The translations under genes were made by a program, and so were the position numbers. Under the pieces are notes generated by a model. The model saw only the letters and a list, made by a program, of their open reading frames with translations. It did no database searches and was not told where the DNA came from. Source: Ruminococcaceae bacterium KH2T8 (GTDB lineage Bacteria > Bacillota > Clostridia > Saccharofermentanales > Saccharofermentanaceae). Taken from it: a stretch of DNA of 64,000 bases. The stretch is taken from contig FOIY01000001.1 in assembly GCA_900111435.1 (NCBI GenBank), forward strand, positions 186,001-250,000. The letters are read 5' to 3'. Of the stretch, positions 53,580-61,954 are shown piece after piece (positions within the stretch are counted from its first letter, which is position 1; each line of letters starts with the position of its first letter).

Positions 53580-54836
53580 TTATAAAAGACCCAGTTGCTT
53601 CGCGAACTCATTCGTCAGCGGATGCTGATCTCTTCCCTGACTTTTAAATTTGTTCACCACTGCTCCAAGACACATACGGCACGCTTCATCGAGGTCATAC
53701 TCGGCGACCTTTCGCATCTCGGTAAGATCGGTATATGTCCTCGAAGGTTCGAGCTTATCCGACAGATATACGATCCTGTCGAGCATAGTCATGTTGCCTC
53801 TGCCCGTCGTGTGATATGTGATCGCATCAAGGATCTCTTCATCTTCTATCCCGAACTTCTCGCGGGCCATAGTGGCACCCGCAGGAGAATGAAGGAGCTT
53901 TGAGTCAACGAACAGATCTCCCGACCTCTCCTGCGCCATCTTCCTCTGATCTTCTTCGGGAAGTTCCTTGGCACAGTCATGAAGAGCACCAGCGATCAGA
54001 GCCTTATCGACATCCGCGCCGTGCTTGAGCGCATAATGTGCAGACAGCATACCCGTATTAAGAGTATGCAGGAGTCTCTTTCGCCTGAGGATCGGATAGA
54101 GTGCTATCGCATATTCGAGAAACTTATTAGCCGCCTCGTCGCTTACGGCATCCCAGACATCTGCGAAAGAATACAGCGCGTGTTCCTTTATGAACTCACG
54201 TGCCGCATCGGGTATATCGGTATATTCGCCGCTGACTCTTATCGATGAAGAAGCAGCTTCTACTCCGTCTATCTCGAACTTCATGAGAGGGACATCAAAG
54301 CCGAAAGCCTTGTCGAGCCTGCTCTTTTCGGTATCGATATCGATCCCGTCACCGGGTCGTGATGCTACGAGCAATGATACGATGCTCAGTATCTCGGGCG
54401 CCTTATACCACTTGTCGAAAGTCGGAAGGATATCGGAGCCGCAGAGCCAGAAATATGTATGATCTTCGGAAGCCGAGTCCGCCGCGACGCCGTTAGCCGT
54501 GAGAAGAGTAGAAATCCTCTCCTTAACGGTTAGATACCTTAGCGTATTGATCGTATAGCTGATCTCGTCAGTATAGTACTCGCAGTCGCTGATAATGACC
54601 TTCGAACCGCCTTTGCCATCGCCTGACCCTGAAGCGAATTCGGCTTCTATCGTCTCCTTTACCATATAGTAACGATAAGGAGCAGCGCTCAGTACCTTGC
54701 CGCGCTTAAAGGGATTTCGTACCGAAGGGATCACAATAACAAGATCGACCGCGCCGCTTCTTAAAGCGCCGCGGACGATCGATAAATGTCCGTTATGGAT
54801 TGGATCAAAAGATCCGCCGTAGAGACCTATTCTCAT
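53580..54836 (-). CDS. nadD: NadD-YqeK fusion: nicotinate-nucleotide adenylyltransferase plus HD hydrolase
   Basis: 418 residues. 1-215 is NadD: GGSFDPIHNGHLSIV (HxGH) and ASSSIRVSG (the ISSTxIR block), making deamido-NAD. 225-418 is an HD domain of the YqeK type with HTLNTGMLSAHYALKH, GALHDCAKEL and AITYHTTG, a dinucleoside tetraphosphate hydrolase family. The two are separate genes in Bacillus; here they are one frame. Its ATG overlaps the purD stop (ATGA). Confidence 0.94.
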   Translation of the reverse strand: MRIGLYGGSFDPIHNGHLSIVRGALRSGAVDLVIVIPSVRNPFKRGKVLSAAPYRYYMVKETIEAEFASGSGDGKGGSKVIISDCEYYTDEISYTINTLRYLTVKERISTLLTANGVAADSASEDHTYFWLCGSDILPTFDKWYKAPEILSIVSLLVASRPGDGIDIDTEKSRLDKAFGFDVPLMKFEIDGVEAASSSIRVSGEYTDIPDAAREFIKEHALYSFADVWDAVSDEAANKFLEYAIALYPILRRKRLLHTLNTGMLSAHYALKHGADVDKALIAGALHDCAKELPEEDQRKMAQERSGDLFVDSKLLHSPAGATMAREKFGIEDEEILDAITYHTTGRGNMTMLDRIVYLSDKLEPSRTYTDLTEMRKVAEYDLDEACRMCLGAVVNKFKSQGRDQHPLTNEFAKQLGLL

Positions 54837-56113
54837 TTTGCAGCAAGAGCCCTCTTACCGATATCGTGACGGAAGTGCTTGCCCTCGAAGTCGATCTTCT
54901 CAACACCTTCGTAAGCTGCCTTCAGTGCGCACTTGAGGCACTCTCCTCTAGCAGTTACACCGATGACACGACCGCCGTTTGTAAGGAATGTTCCGTTATC
55001 GTCGAGCTTTGTGCCTGCATGGTATACAAAGCATCCTTCGACCTGACCCTTGTCGTCGAATCCGGCCATGGGGATACCCTTCTTATAGCTCTCGGGATAT
55101 CCGCCGGATGCCATGATGACACATGCACATGCACCGTCGTGCCACTTGATATCGACATCCTTAAGTCGTCTGTCGATGATGGCGTCAAAGATATCGTAGA
55201 GATCAGCATCGAGCATAGGAAGTACAACCTGTGTCTCGGGATCGCCGAAACGGCAGTTATACTCGATGACCTTAGGTCCCTTAGGTGTGATCATGAGACC
55301 GAAGTAAAGGCATCCTTCGAATCTTCTGCCTTCCTTGTTCATGGCGTTCATCGTAGGAAGGAAGATCTTCTCCATGCACTCCTTAGCTACATCATCAGTG
55401 TAGTAAGGGTTGGGAGATACAGTTCCCATACCGCCTGTGTTAAGGCCCTGATCATTATCAAGAGCTCTCTTGTGATCCATCGAAGAGATCATGGGAACCA
55501 TTGTCTCGCCGTCCGTGAAAGCGAGAACGGATACTTCGGGACCCGTAAGGAATTCCTCGATAACGATACGAGCAGAGCTCTTACCGAACTTCAGCTCATC
55601 GATCATCTCGTGAACTGCAGTAACGGCCTCTTCCTCATTCTGAGCGATGATAACGCCCTTTCCGAGTGCGAGTCCGTCAGCCTTGATGACCGTAGGATAA
55701 GAATTCTGCTTCTTGAGATATTCGATCGCGGGCTCACTTTCGGTAAATACTTCATAGTAAGCCGTAGGGATATCGTACTTCTTCATGAGCTCCTTGGAGA
55801 AGACCTTGGAACCCTCGATGATAGCAGCATTTGCCTTGGGTCCGAAAGCTCTGAAACCTGCGGCCTCGATAGCATCTGCCATACCGAGCACGAGCGGATC
55901 GTCGGGTGCAACTACTACCATATCGGGCTTGAGTTCCTTTGCAAGAGCTACCATACCCTCGATGTCCGTAGCCTTAACATCAAAGCACTTAGCGTACTTG
56001 CTGATACCGCCGTTACCGGGAGCGCAGTAGATCTCATCTACCTTGGGGCTCTCGGAGAGTTTCATGATGATGGCGTGTTCTCTTCCGCCGCCGCCTACTA
56101 CCAATACTTTCAT
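54833..56113 (-). CDS. purD: Phosphoribosylamine-glycine ligase
   Basis: 426 residues, full-length ATP-grasp GARS. N-terminal VGGGGREHAI, ATP-grasp segment IKADGLALGKGVIIA, and the C-terminal conserved NPYYTDD and EYNCRFGDPETQVVLP. Step 2 of purine synthesis. Last pur gene of the operon and overlapping nadD-yqeK by four bases. Confidence 0.97.
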   Translation of the reverse strand: MKVLVVGGGGREHAIIMKLSESPKVDEIYCAPGNGGISKYAKCFDVKATDIEGMVALAKELKPDMVVVAPDDPLVLGMADAIEAAGFRAFGPKANAAIIEGSKVFSKELMKKYDIPTAYYEVFTESEPAIEYLKKQNSYPTVIKADGLALGKGVIIAQNEEEAVTAVHEMIDELKFGKSSARIVIEEFLTGPEVSVLAFTDGETMVPMISSMDHKRALDNDQGLNTGGMGTVSPNPYYTDDVAKECMEKIFLPTMNAMNKEGRRFEGCLYFGLMITPKGPKVIEYNCRFGDPETQVVLPMLDADLYDIFDAIIDRRLKDVDIKWHDGACACVIMASGGYPESYKKGIPMAGFDDKGQVEGCFVYHAGTKLDDNGTFLTNGGRVIGVTARGECLKCALKAAYEGVEKIDFEGKHFRHDIGKRALAAK

Positions 56114-56130
56114 TTCGGATCCTCCGTATA

Positions 56131-57312
56131 TTAGTGATGGAAAAGTCTGATGCCTGTGAATGCCATAGCCATGTCATACTTGTTGCAAGTCATGATGACA
56201 TGATCGTCACGGATGGATCCGCCGGGCTCAGCGATATACTTAACGCCGCTCTTTCTAGCTCTCTCAATGTTATCACCGAAGGGGAAGAATGCATCGGAAC
56301 CGAGGCATACGTCGAAGTTCTTCTTGAGCCACTCCTTCTTCTCTTCCTCTGTAAGTACTTCGGGCTTAACCTTGAAGAGCTCCTGCCATCTGCCCTCGGC
56401 AAGAACGTCGTCGTGCTCATCGGAGATATAGACATCGATAGTGTTGTCTCTGTCGGGTCTTCTGATACCGTCTACGAACTGAAGTCCCATGACCTTGGGG
56501 TGCTGACGGAGCCACCAGATATCTGCCTTGTTACCTGCAAGTCTTGTGCAGTGGATACGGGACTGCTGTCCTGCACCGATACCGATAGCCTGACCGTCCT
56601 TTACGTAGCAAACGGAGTTGGACTGTGTGTACTTCAAAGTGATAAGAGAGATAAGAAGGTCGATCTTCTTGTCCTCGGGGATCTCCTTATTATCAGTAAC
56701 GATATTAGTAAGAAGTTCCTTATTGATGTCGAGCTCGTTTCTGCCCTGCTCGAAAGTAACTCCGTATACCTGCTTTGTCTCGATGGGAGCGGGTACGTAG
56801 TTCTCGTCGATCTTTATAACGTTATATGTTCCCTTACGCTTTGTCTTAAGGATCTCAAGAGCCTCGTCTGTATAGCCGGGAGCGATGATACCGTCGGATA
56901 CTTCTCTTGCGAGCATAGTAGCCGTGATAGCATCACATGTGTCGGAAAGTGCTACGAAGTCACCATAGGAAGACATTCTGTCAGCACCTCTTGCTCTTGC
57001 ATAAGCGCAAGCGATGGGAGAAAGCTCACCGAGGTCATCTACGAAGTAGATCTTTGCCTCTGTCTCGGAAAGGGGCTTACCTACTGCGGCACCTGCGGGA
57101 GATACGTGCTTGAAAGATGTTGCGGAAGGAAGACCTGTTGCCTTCTTGAGCTCCTTAACGAGCTGCCATCCGTTAAATGCATCGAGGAGATTGATATAGC
57201 CGGGCTTACCGTTCAATACTTCGATAGGAAGATCCTTGCCGTCCTCCATGAAGATCCTCGAAGGCTTCTGATTGGGGTTACAACCATACTTGAGCTGCAT
57301 TTCGTTAGACAT
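56131..57312 (-). CDS. purH: AICAR transformylase-only PurH
   Basis: 393 residues. It contains only the transformylase half of the usual bifunctional PurH (about 510 residues): ATSFKHVSPAGAAVG holds the catalytic Lys and His, QSRIHCTRLAGNKAD and FPFGDNIERARKSGVKYI complete the site. The IMP cyclohydrolase half is absent; that activity is supplied by the PurO-type gene just upstream (13 bp). ATG after a good ribosome site. Confidence 0.93.
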   Translation of the reverse strand: MSNEMQLKYGCNPNQKPSRIFMEDGKDLPIEVLNGKPGYINLLDAFNGWQLVKELKKATGLPSATSFKHVSPAGAAVGKPLSETEAKIYFVDDLGELSPIACAYARARGADRMSSYGDFVALSDTCDAITATMLAREVSDGIIAPGYTDEALEILKTKRKGTYNVIKIDENYVPAPIETKQVYGVTFEQGRNELDINKELLTNIVTDNKEIPEDKKIDLLISLITLKYTQSNSVCYVKDGQAIGIGAGQQSRIHCTRLAGNKADIWWLRQHPKVMGLQFVDGIRRPDRDNTIDVYISDEHDDVLAEGRWQELFKVKPEVLTEEEKKEWLKKNFDVCLGSDAFFPFGDNIERARKSGVKYIAEPGGSIRDDHVIMTCNKYDMAMAFTGIRLFHH

Positions 57313-57325
57313 TTCTTTTTACTCC

Positions 57326-58048
57326 TTAAATCTTTGTATTCTTGTTTACGATCTTTGTCTGCTCCTCGCCTGTAGCGATGTCGATGAATCTTACGAAGAG
57401 AGATACCTTGTTATCCTCGTTGAGGCTTGTCCAGAGCATATCCGTGAAAGCGTCGATATCGTTTGTATCGATACCGATCTTCTCGGGCTCGCCTTCGAAG
57501 CTGGGAAGAGGATTGCCGTCACCCATATATGTGTGGATGAACCTTCCGTCGCCTGCAAGAGGATTTGTGTAAGAGAATGTATATCTCTGGCAGGACTCGG
57601 GGTTACCGTCTGCGGACTTAAGGATAGACATAGCGTAGTTGAACGTACCATTCTCAACATGCATGATACCGGAGATACGAGGTGTGAAGTTAGGTGCATC
57701 GTCCTCGAACTCGCGTGTGCGAAGAGACATCTCAAATGTCTGCTGCTTATCCATAAGCTCGTAGATAGTATCTGTCTGATCACCGTTTGTAACGATAGTC
57801 TTATTACCGAGAACTCTTACGGGAGAGTAGATGATAAGATGGGGATCAGTAAGCTTAGAAGGATCGGCGGCCTCAGTCTTGATGCCGTCCTCAGTTGCCG
57901 TAAATACACGGTTTCTGGAATTAACGCTTCTTCCCATGATGAAATAAGCCGTTACTGCCTTCTTGCCGTCGGGAGACTTACCGATAACGATTCCTCTTCC
58001 GGGGTAAGGGTTGTTCTTGAGTAGATCTGCGATGTCGTACTTCTGCAT
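57326..58048 (-). CDS. purO: IMP cyclohydrolase, PurO type
   Basis: 240 residues from ATG 58048, eight bases after GGAGG; an earlier ATG precedes the ribosome site. It matches the archaeal-type IMP cyclohydrolase (PF07826): NPYPGRGIVIG, AYFIMGRSVNSRNRVF, TPRISGIMH and YTNPLAGDGRFIHTYMGDG. It closes FAICAR to IMP. Lying between purN and a transformylase-only purH, it replaces the missing half of PurH. Confidence 0.9.
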   Translation of the reverse strand: MQKYDIADLLKNNPYPGRGIVIGKSPDGKKAVTAYFIMGRSVNSRNRVFTATEDGIKTEAADPSKLTDPHLIIYSPVRVLGNKTIVTNGDQTDTIYELMDKQQTFEMSLRTREFEDDAPNFTPRISGIMHVENGTFNYAMSILKSADGNPESCQRYTFSYTNPLAGDGRFIHTYMGDGNPLPSFEGEPEKIGIDTNDIDAFTDMLWTSLNEDNKVSLFVRFIDIATGEEQTKIVNKNTKI

Positions 58049-58066
58049 ATATTTATCCTCCATTTA

Positions 58067-58690
58067 TTATTCTTTAACGTAAGCTCTGTTATTCTCGATC
58101 GTGACCTTGCCGTCGGCGATAAGTCTTATTGCCCTGGGAAGGATCACCTGCTCGCATTCCTTCATGATCCTCTGCTGCAGTACTTCGGGTGTATCATCCC
58201 ACTTAACGTCAACTGCCTTTTGAAGGATGATAGGTCCTTCGTCGTAGTTCTCGTTAACGAAATGAACCGTTGCGCCCGATACCTTAACGCCTCTTTCAAG
58301 AGCCGCGATATGGGGCTTTATTCCGTACATTCCCTCACCGCAGAAAGCGGGGATCAATGCGGGATGGATATTGATTATCCTGTTGGAATAAGCGTGGACG
58401 ACCATAGTTCCGAGAAGTGACAGGTAACCTGCAAGGACGATGAGCTCAGCACCGGAATTCTGTACGGCATCGAGGACTGCCTCGTCCCACTTATCTCTTC
58501 CCGTAAAGTCCTTGATCGAAAGGACCGTGGAAGGGATGCCGTTCTCGGCTGCTCTCGTAAGAGCATATGCGTCCTTATTGGACGATACTACGAGAGAGAT
58601 CTCGATATCGCCGAGCACGCCGCTCTTGATGTTGTCGATTATCGCCTGAAGGTTTGTTCCGCCTCCCGAGACAAATACTGCTATCTTCAT
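58067..58690 (-). CDS. purN: Phosphoribosylglycinamide formyltransferase (folate dependent)
   Basis: 207 residues. AVFVSGGGTNLQAII binds phosphate, INIHPALIPAF contains the catalytic Asn and His, and ENYDEGPII contains the catalytic Asp. The FCGEGMYG insertion is common in clostridial forms. Step 3 of purine synthesis; sits between purF and purO. Confidence 0.96.
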   Translation of the reverse strand: MKIAVFVSGGGTNLQAIIDNIKSGVLGDIEISLVVSSNKDAYALTRAAENGIPSTVLSIKDFTGRDKWDEAVLDAVQNSGAELIVLAGYLSLLGTMVVHAYSNRIINIHPALIPAFCGEGMYGIKPHIAALERGVKVSGATVHFVNENYDEGPIILQKAVDVKWDDTPEVLQQRIMKECEQVILPRAIRLIADGKVTIENNRAYVKE

Positions 58691-58708
58691 TTCTTTCCTC
58701 CGGGGATC

Positions 58709-60124
58709 TTAATTATATTTCACGTTATGGATGCTGTCGGAAGCAGCTTCCTCTTCGCCTGCGACATAGTTGCCGTCAAAGCATGCGGAGCATGTACCGC
58801 AGTGGATACCTTCCAAAGACTTACGAAGTGAATCAAGGCTGATGTATCCCAGAGAATCGGCACCGATCATGTCCCTGATCTCCTCTACGCTCATCCTTGT
58901 TGCGGGAAGATCCGTACCCTTAGATGCGTTTACACCGTAGCAGCAGGGGAACTTAACTTCGGGAGAAGCAAGTCTTACGTGAACTTCCTTAGCGCCGTTA
59001 TCCTTAAGGAATCTGATGATGTGCTTTGTAGTAGTACCTCTTACGAGTGAGTCGTCTACGATAGCGATCCTCTTACCTGCTACTGCGGTCTTGAGGACAG
59101 CGAACTTCATCCTTACTGCGAGTTCTCTCTGCTCCTGAGTACTCTTGATGAATGTTCTTCCTACATATCTGTTCTTGAGAAGTCCCATTCCGTAAGGAAC
59201 GCCGAGACCGTCTGCAAATCCGAGAGCTGCGGCATTACCGGAATCAGGTGCGCCGATAACGAGATCGCACTCACAGGGATGCTCCTTGGCGAGAGCCTGA
59301 CCTGCTCTGTATCTTGAATCAAAGATAGATGTGTTATCGATAACAGAGTCTGGACGAGCAACATAAACATACTCGAAGATACATACCTTACCGTCCTTGA
59401 CTCTGTCTTCACTGCTCTTGTCTTCATAGTAGAGAGACTTGACCTCATTCTTGGAGATGGAGATGATCTCGCCGGGCTCAAGGTCTCTTACGAACTCTGC
59501 ATCGAGAGCATCGAAAGCGCAGTTCTCGGATGAGAGCATCCACATATCACCCTTCTTACCGAGTGCGAGAGGTCTCATACCGTGAGGGTCCCTTACACCG
59601 ATGAGCTTATCTTCCGTCATGAGGATAAGAGCATATACACCCTTGAGTTCCTTCATTGTCTGAAGAAGAGCTTCTTCACATGTGTCCGTAACGATCCTGT
59701 TTCTCGAGAAGAGCGAAAGGATGAGCTCGGAATCGATATTTGTCTGGAAGATGGCACCAAGGTTCTTGAGGTTCTCCCTGATCTGATCAGCGTTAAGGAT
59801 AACGGAGTCGGAACTCATCGCAATATTTCCTGCGCTCGACTTGATGAGAATGGGCTGGATGGCATCCGTGCCCTTCTCCCTGTCGGAACCGCCTCGTGTA
59901 TGGCATACGGCACACTGTCCCTGAAGAGCAGACAATGTGATCTCGTCAAAGATATCAGCGACCATACCGGGCTGCTTATGAACCATGAATGTTCCTTCGT
60001 TATTTACTGCGATACCTGCAGACTCCTGACCTCTGTGCTGCAATGAGAAAACGCCGTAATATGCAGTCTTTGCAATTCCGTCTGTTGAACCCGCTCTGTT
60101 GATTACTCCAAATAAACCGCTCAT
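58709..60124 (-). CDS. purF: Amidophosphoribosyltransferase with degenerate glutaminase site
   Basis: 471 residues. The phosphoribosyltransferase half is intact (VDDSLVRGTTTKHIIRFL), and Cys residues for the 4Fe-4S cluster of Bacillus-type PurF remain (KVCIFEYVYVARPDS, FPCCYGVN, HCGTCSACF). The glutaminase half begins MSGLFGVI, where all active PurF have Cys after Met or after a propeptide. An in-frame TAA three codons upstream excludes another start. The HNGNL loop (oxyanion Asn-Gly) reads SSDSVIL. So glutamine hydrolysis is probably lost, and the enzyme may use free ammonia or serve as a partner. It starts 6 bp after purE. Confidence 0.93.
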   Translation of the reverse strand: MSGLFGVINRAGSTDGIAKTAYYGVFSLQHRGQESAGIAVNNEGTFMVHKQPGMVADIFDEITLSALQGQCAVCHTRGGSDREKGTDAIQPILIKSSAGNIAMSSDSVILNADQIRENLKNLGAIFQTNIDSELILSLFSRNRIVTDTCEEALLQTMKELKGVYALILMTEDKLIGVRDPHGMRPLALGKKGDMWMLSSENCAFDALDAEFVRDLEPGEIISISKNEVKSLYYEDKSSEDRVKDGKVCIFEYVYVARPDSVIDNTSIFDSRYRAGQALAKEHPCECDLVIGAPDSGNAAALGFADGLGVPYGMGLLKNRYVGRTFIKSTQEQRELAVRMKFAVLKTAVAGKRIAIVDDSLVRGTTTKHIIRFLKDNGAKEVHVRLASPEVKFPCCYGVNASKGTDLPATRMSVEEIRDMIGADSLGYISLDSLRKSLEGIHCGTCSACFDGNYVAGEEEAASDSIHNVKYN

Positions 60125-60130
60125 CTTTGA

Positions 60131-60640
60131 TTAGCCCTCCATGTCCTTGATCTTGTCCTGAAGTCTCTGGTCTCTTGCGCCTACTGAATCAGCAAGCTCC
60201 TGCTTGTATGCGGAGAGCTTGGAGGACAACTCCTCGTCGCTCGTAGCGAGGATCTGGCATGCGAGGATACCCGCATTCGTACCGCCGTCGATGGCAACAG
60301 TAGCAACGGGGATGCCGGATGGCATCTGTACTGTCGCATAAAGTGCATCTACACCGTTTAATGCACCGCCCTTACAGGGAACGCCGATGACGGGAAGTGT
60401 CGTATTGGCAGCAAGTACGCCGCCAAGATGAGCAGCAAGTCCTGCAGCCGAGATAATGACCTTAAAGCCGTTGTCCTTAGCGGACTTTGCGAGTTCGATC
60501 GCTCTGTCGGGTGTTCTGTGAGCAGATGCCACATGAGCCTCAAACTCAACCCCGAATCTCTTAAGGATCTTGAAACATCCTTCCATGACGGGGAAATCCG
60601 AATCGGAACCCATCACTACCAATACTTTACCTGTTGCCAT
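60131..60640 (-). CDS. purE: N5-carboxyaminoimidazole ribonucleotide mutase
   Basis: 169 residues, class I PurE. GSDSDFPVMEGC at the N-terminus, SAHRTPDRAIEL with the catalytic His, and SAAGLAAHLGGVLAANT. First gene of the pur block on this strand; only 46 bp separate it from the CapA gene upstream, and I see no purine riboswitch there. purB, purC, purL, purM and purK are not in the window. Confidence 0.97.
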   Translation of the reverse strand: MATGKVLVVMGSDSDFPVMEGCFKILKRFGVEFEAHVASAHRTPDRAIELAKSAKDNGFKVIISAAGLAAHLGGVLAANTTLPVIGVPCKGGALNGVDALYATVQMPSGIPVATVAIDGGTNAGILACQILATSDEELSSKLSAYKQELADSVGARDQRLQDKIKDMEG

Positions 60641-60686
60641 AGTTGCCTCCGTTTATCTTTACACTTCATCTTGCGGGAAGTGTTAT

Positions 60687-61796
60687 TTACTCGTCTTCCT
60701 GAGACCAGTTAAGTCTCTCGAGCACTCTGTAGTAGTCATCCGTTCCCCACTCATAAGGCACGGGACAGTAGTCATTGCCGGGCCTGGTGGAAGTCTGGCA
60801 GTACGGGATGACATTAAGTGTGTAACTCTCTACCGCCTCGTTATTCTCGTCCATCAGGAACTCACACTGGATGATAGCCGAGTCGGGATCCGAAAGTCCC
60901 GTATTACCGCCGAAGCAGAAGTTCGAGATGCTGTAGAGGATGTACTTTCCGTTATAGTTCTCGATCGGCTGAAGCCTGTGAGGATGCGTTCCTACAACGA
61001 TATCCACGCCGTAATCGATAAGGTCATGACCTGCTACGATCTGGGAGTCCCTCGGGGAATAGTCTCTTTCGACGCCCCAGTGGCAGGAAGCGATTATTAT
61101 GTTACAGCCCTCTTCCCTGAGCTCGTCGATCAGCGGATAACCCATGGATGTCGTGTCTCCGGATACATAATCGAGACCGAACATTCCGATCTTGATACCC
61201 CTGACCTCATAGATCGCTACCGAATGCTGATTGCTCCATGCGATACCAACCGTATCCATGGCGTCCTCAGTATCGGTAAGTCCCTGATCAAGATAGTCGT
61301 AACTGTGGTTATTAGCGAGATTTACGGCCTCGATGCTTCCGTATGTGAGCATCTCCGTATATTCAAAAGGGCCCCCGAAAACGAATTCCTTTGTAAGATG
61401 AGCCGTGGAATCCGTAATGGTGCCCTCAAAATTTGCTAAAGTCATATCGTCCTGCGAAAGCAGATCGTGGCAGTTCTGAAAACAGTATTCGTAGCCTTCG
61501 GCCTCTACTACCGCGTCAAAGCTGCCTGCCGAGCCGCTCCATGCAAGAGCATCCGCAAGAGTGCAGTCTCCGAGAAAGCTCACGAGGATACGCTCTGGCT
61601 CGGGTGTAGGTGTAGGAGTCGGGATAGGTGTAGCCGTAGGCTCGGGTGTGGGCGTAGGTACCGTAGTCTCGGTAACCGTAGTGGCTGTCGTCTCTTCATT
61701 TCGGCTTAAGAAGTTCATCGCGGAGCATCCGCTTACAGACTGGCAGAACATAGCCGCCGCCATCATGAGAACAACTGTAGATCCGAACCTTCGCAA
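60687..61796 (-). CDS. CapA-family lipoprotein (PGA_cap metallophosphatase fold)
   Basis: 369 residues. Lipobox SVSGC (Cys 24), a Thr/Pro linker (PTPTPEPTATPIPTP), then the CapA domain: SFLGDCTLADAL, NFEGTIT, NLANNHSYDYL, SCHWGVERDYSP and GTHPHRLQPIE, which supply metal ligands of the calcineurin-like fold. CapA helps poly-gamma-glutamate or other polymer export or retention; no capBC present, so substrate unknown. Possibly co-transcribed with purE downstream. Confidence 0.88.
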   Translation of the reverse strand: MRRFGSTVVLMMAAAMFCQSVSGCSAMNFLSRNEETTATTVTETTVPTPTPEPTATPIPTPTPTPEPERILVSFLGDCTLADALAWSGSAGSFDAVVEAEGYEYCFQNCHDLLSQDDMTLANFEGTITDSTAHLTKEFVFGGPFEYTEMLTYGSIEAVNLANNHSYDYLDQGLTDTEDAMDTVGIAWSNQHSVAIYEVRGIKIGMFGLDYVSGDTTSMGYPLIDELREEGCNIIIASCHWGVERDYSPRDSQIVAGHDLIDYGVDIVVGTHPHRLQPIENYNGKYILYSISNFCFGGNTGLSDPDSAIIQCEFLMDENNEAVESYTLNVIPYCQTSTRPGNDYCPVPYEWGTDDYYRVLERLNWSQEDE

Positions 61797-61920
61797 GTGT
61801 CACACCTCTATATATAAAATAAAACGCACATGAAAAATTATAGCAAAATTCAGAGGGCACGACAAACATCAAAACTTGATATTCTGCCTATCTGCCAACA
61901 ATCGCTAATATGGAAAGAGC

Positions 61921-61945
61921 AAGGCCCTTTACGGGCCTTAAAATC
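61921..61945 (-). terminator. Hairpin after the GH5-like gene
   Basis: AAGGCCC/GGGCCTT 7-bp stem, 5-nt loop. T-run is weak on the minus strand and an A-run follows on the plus strand. Confidence 0.5.
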
Positions 61946-61954
61946 GTGCACTTT

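Noticed and set aside
54800-57375. Two plus-strand frames of over 400 codons.
   Set aside because: They are exact antisense shadows of purD and purH, both of which have clear motifs and operon context.
60641-60686. Purine riboswitch ahead of purE.
   Set aside because: The gap is only 46 bp and no riboswitch core is present.
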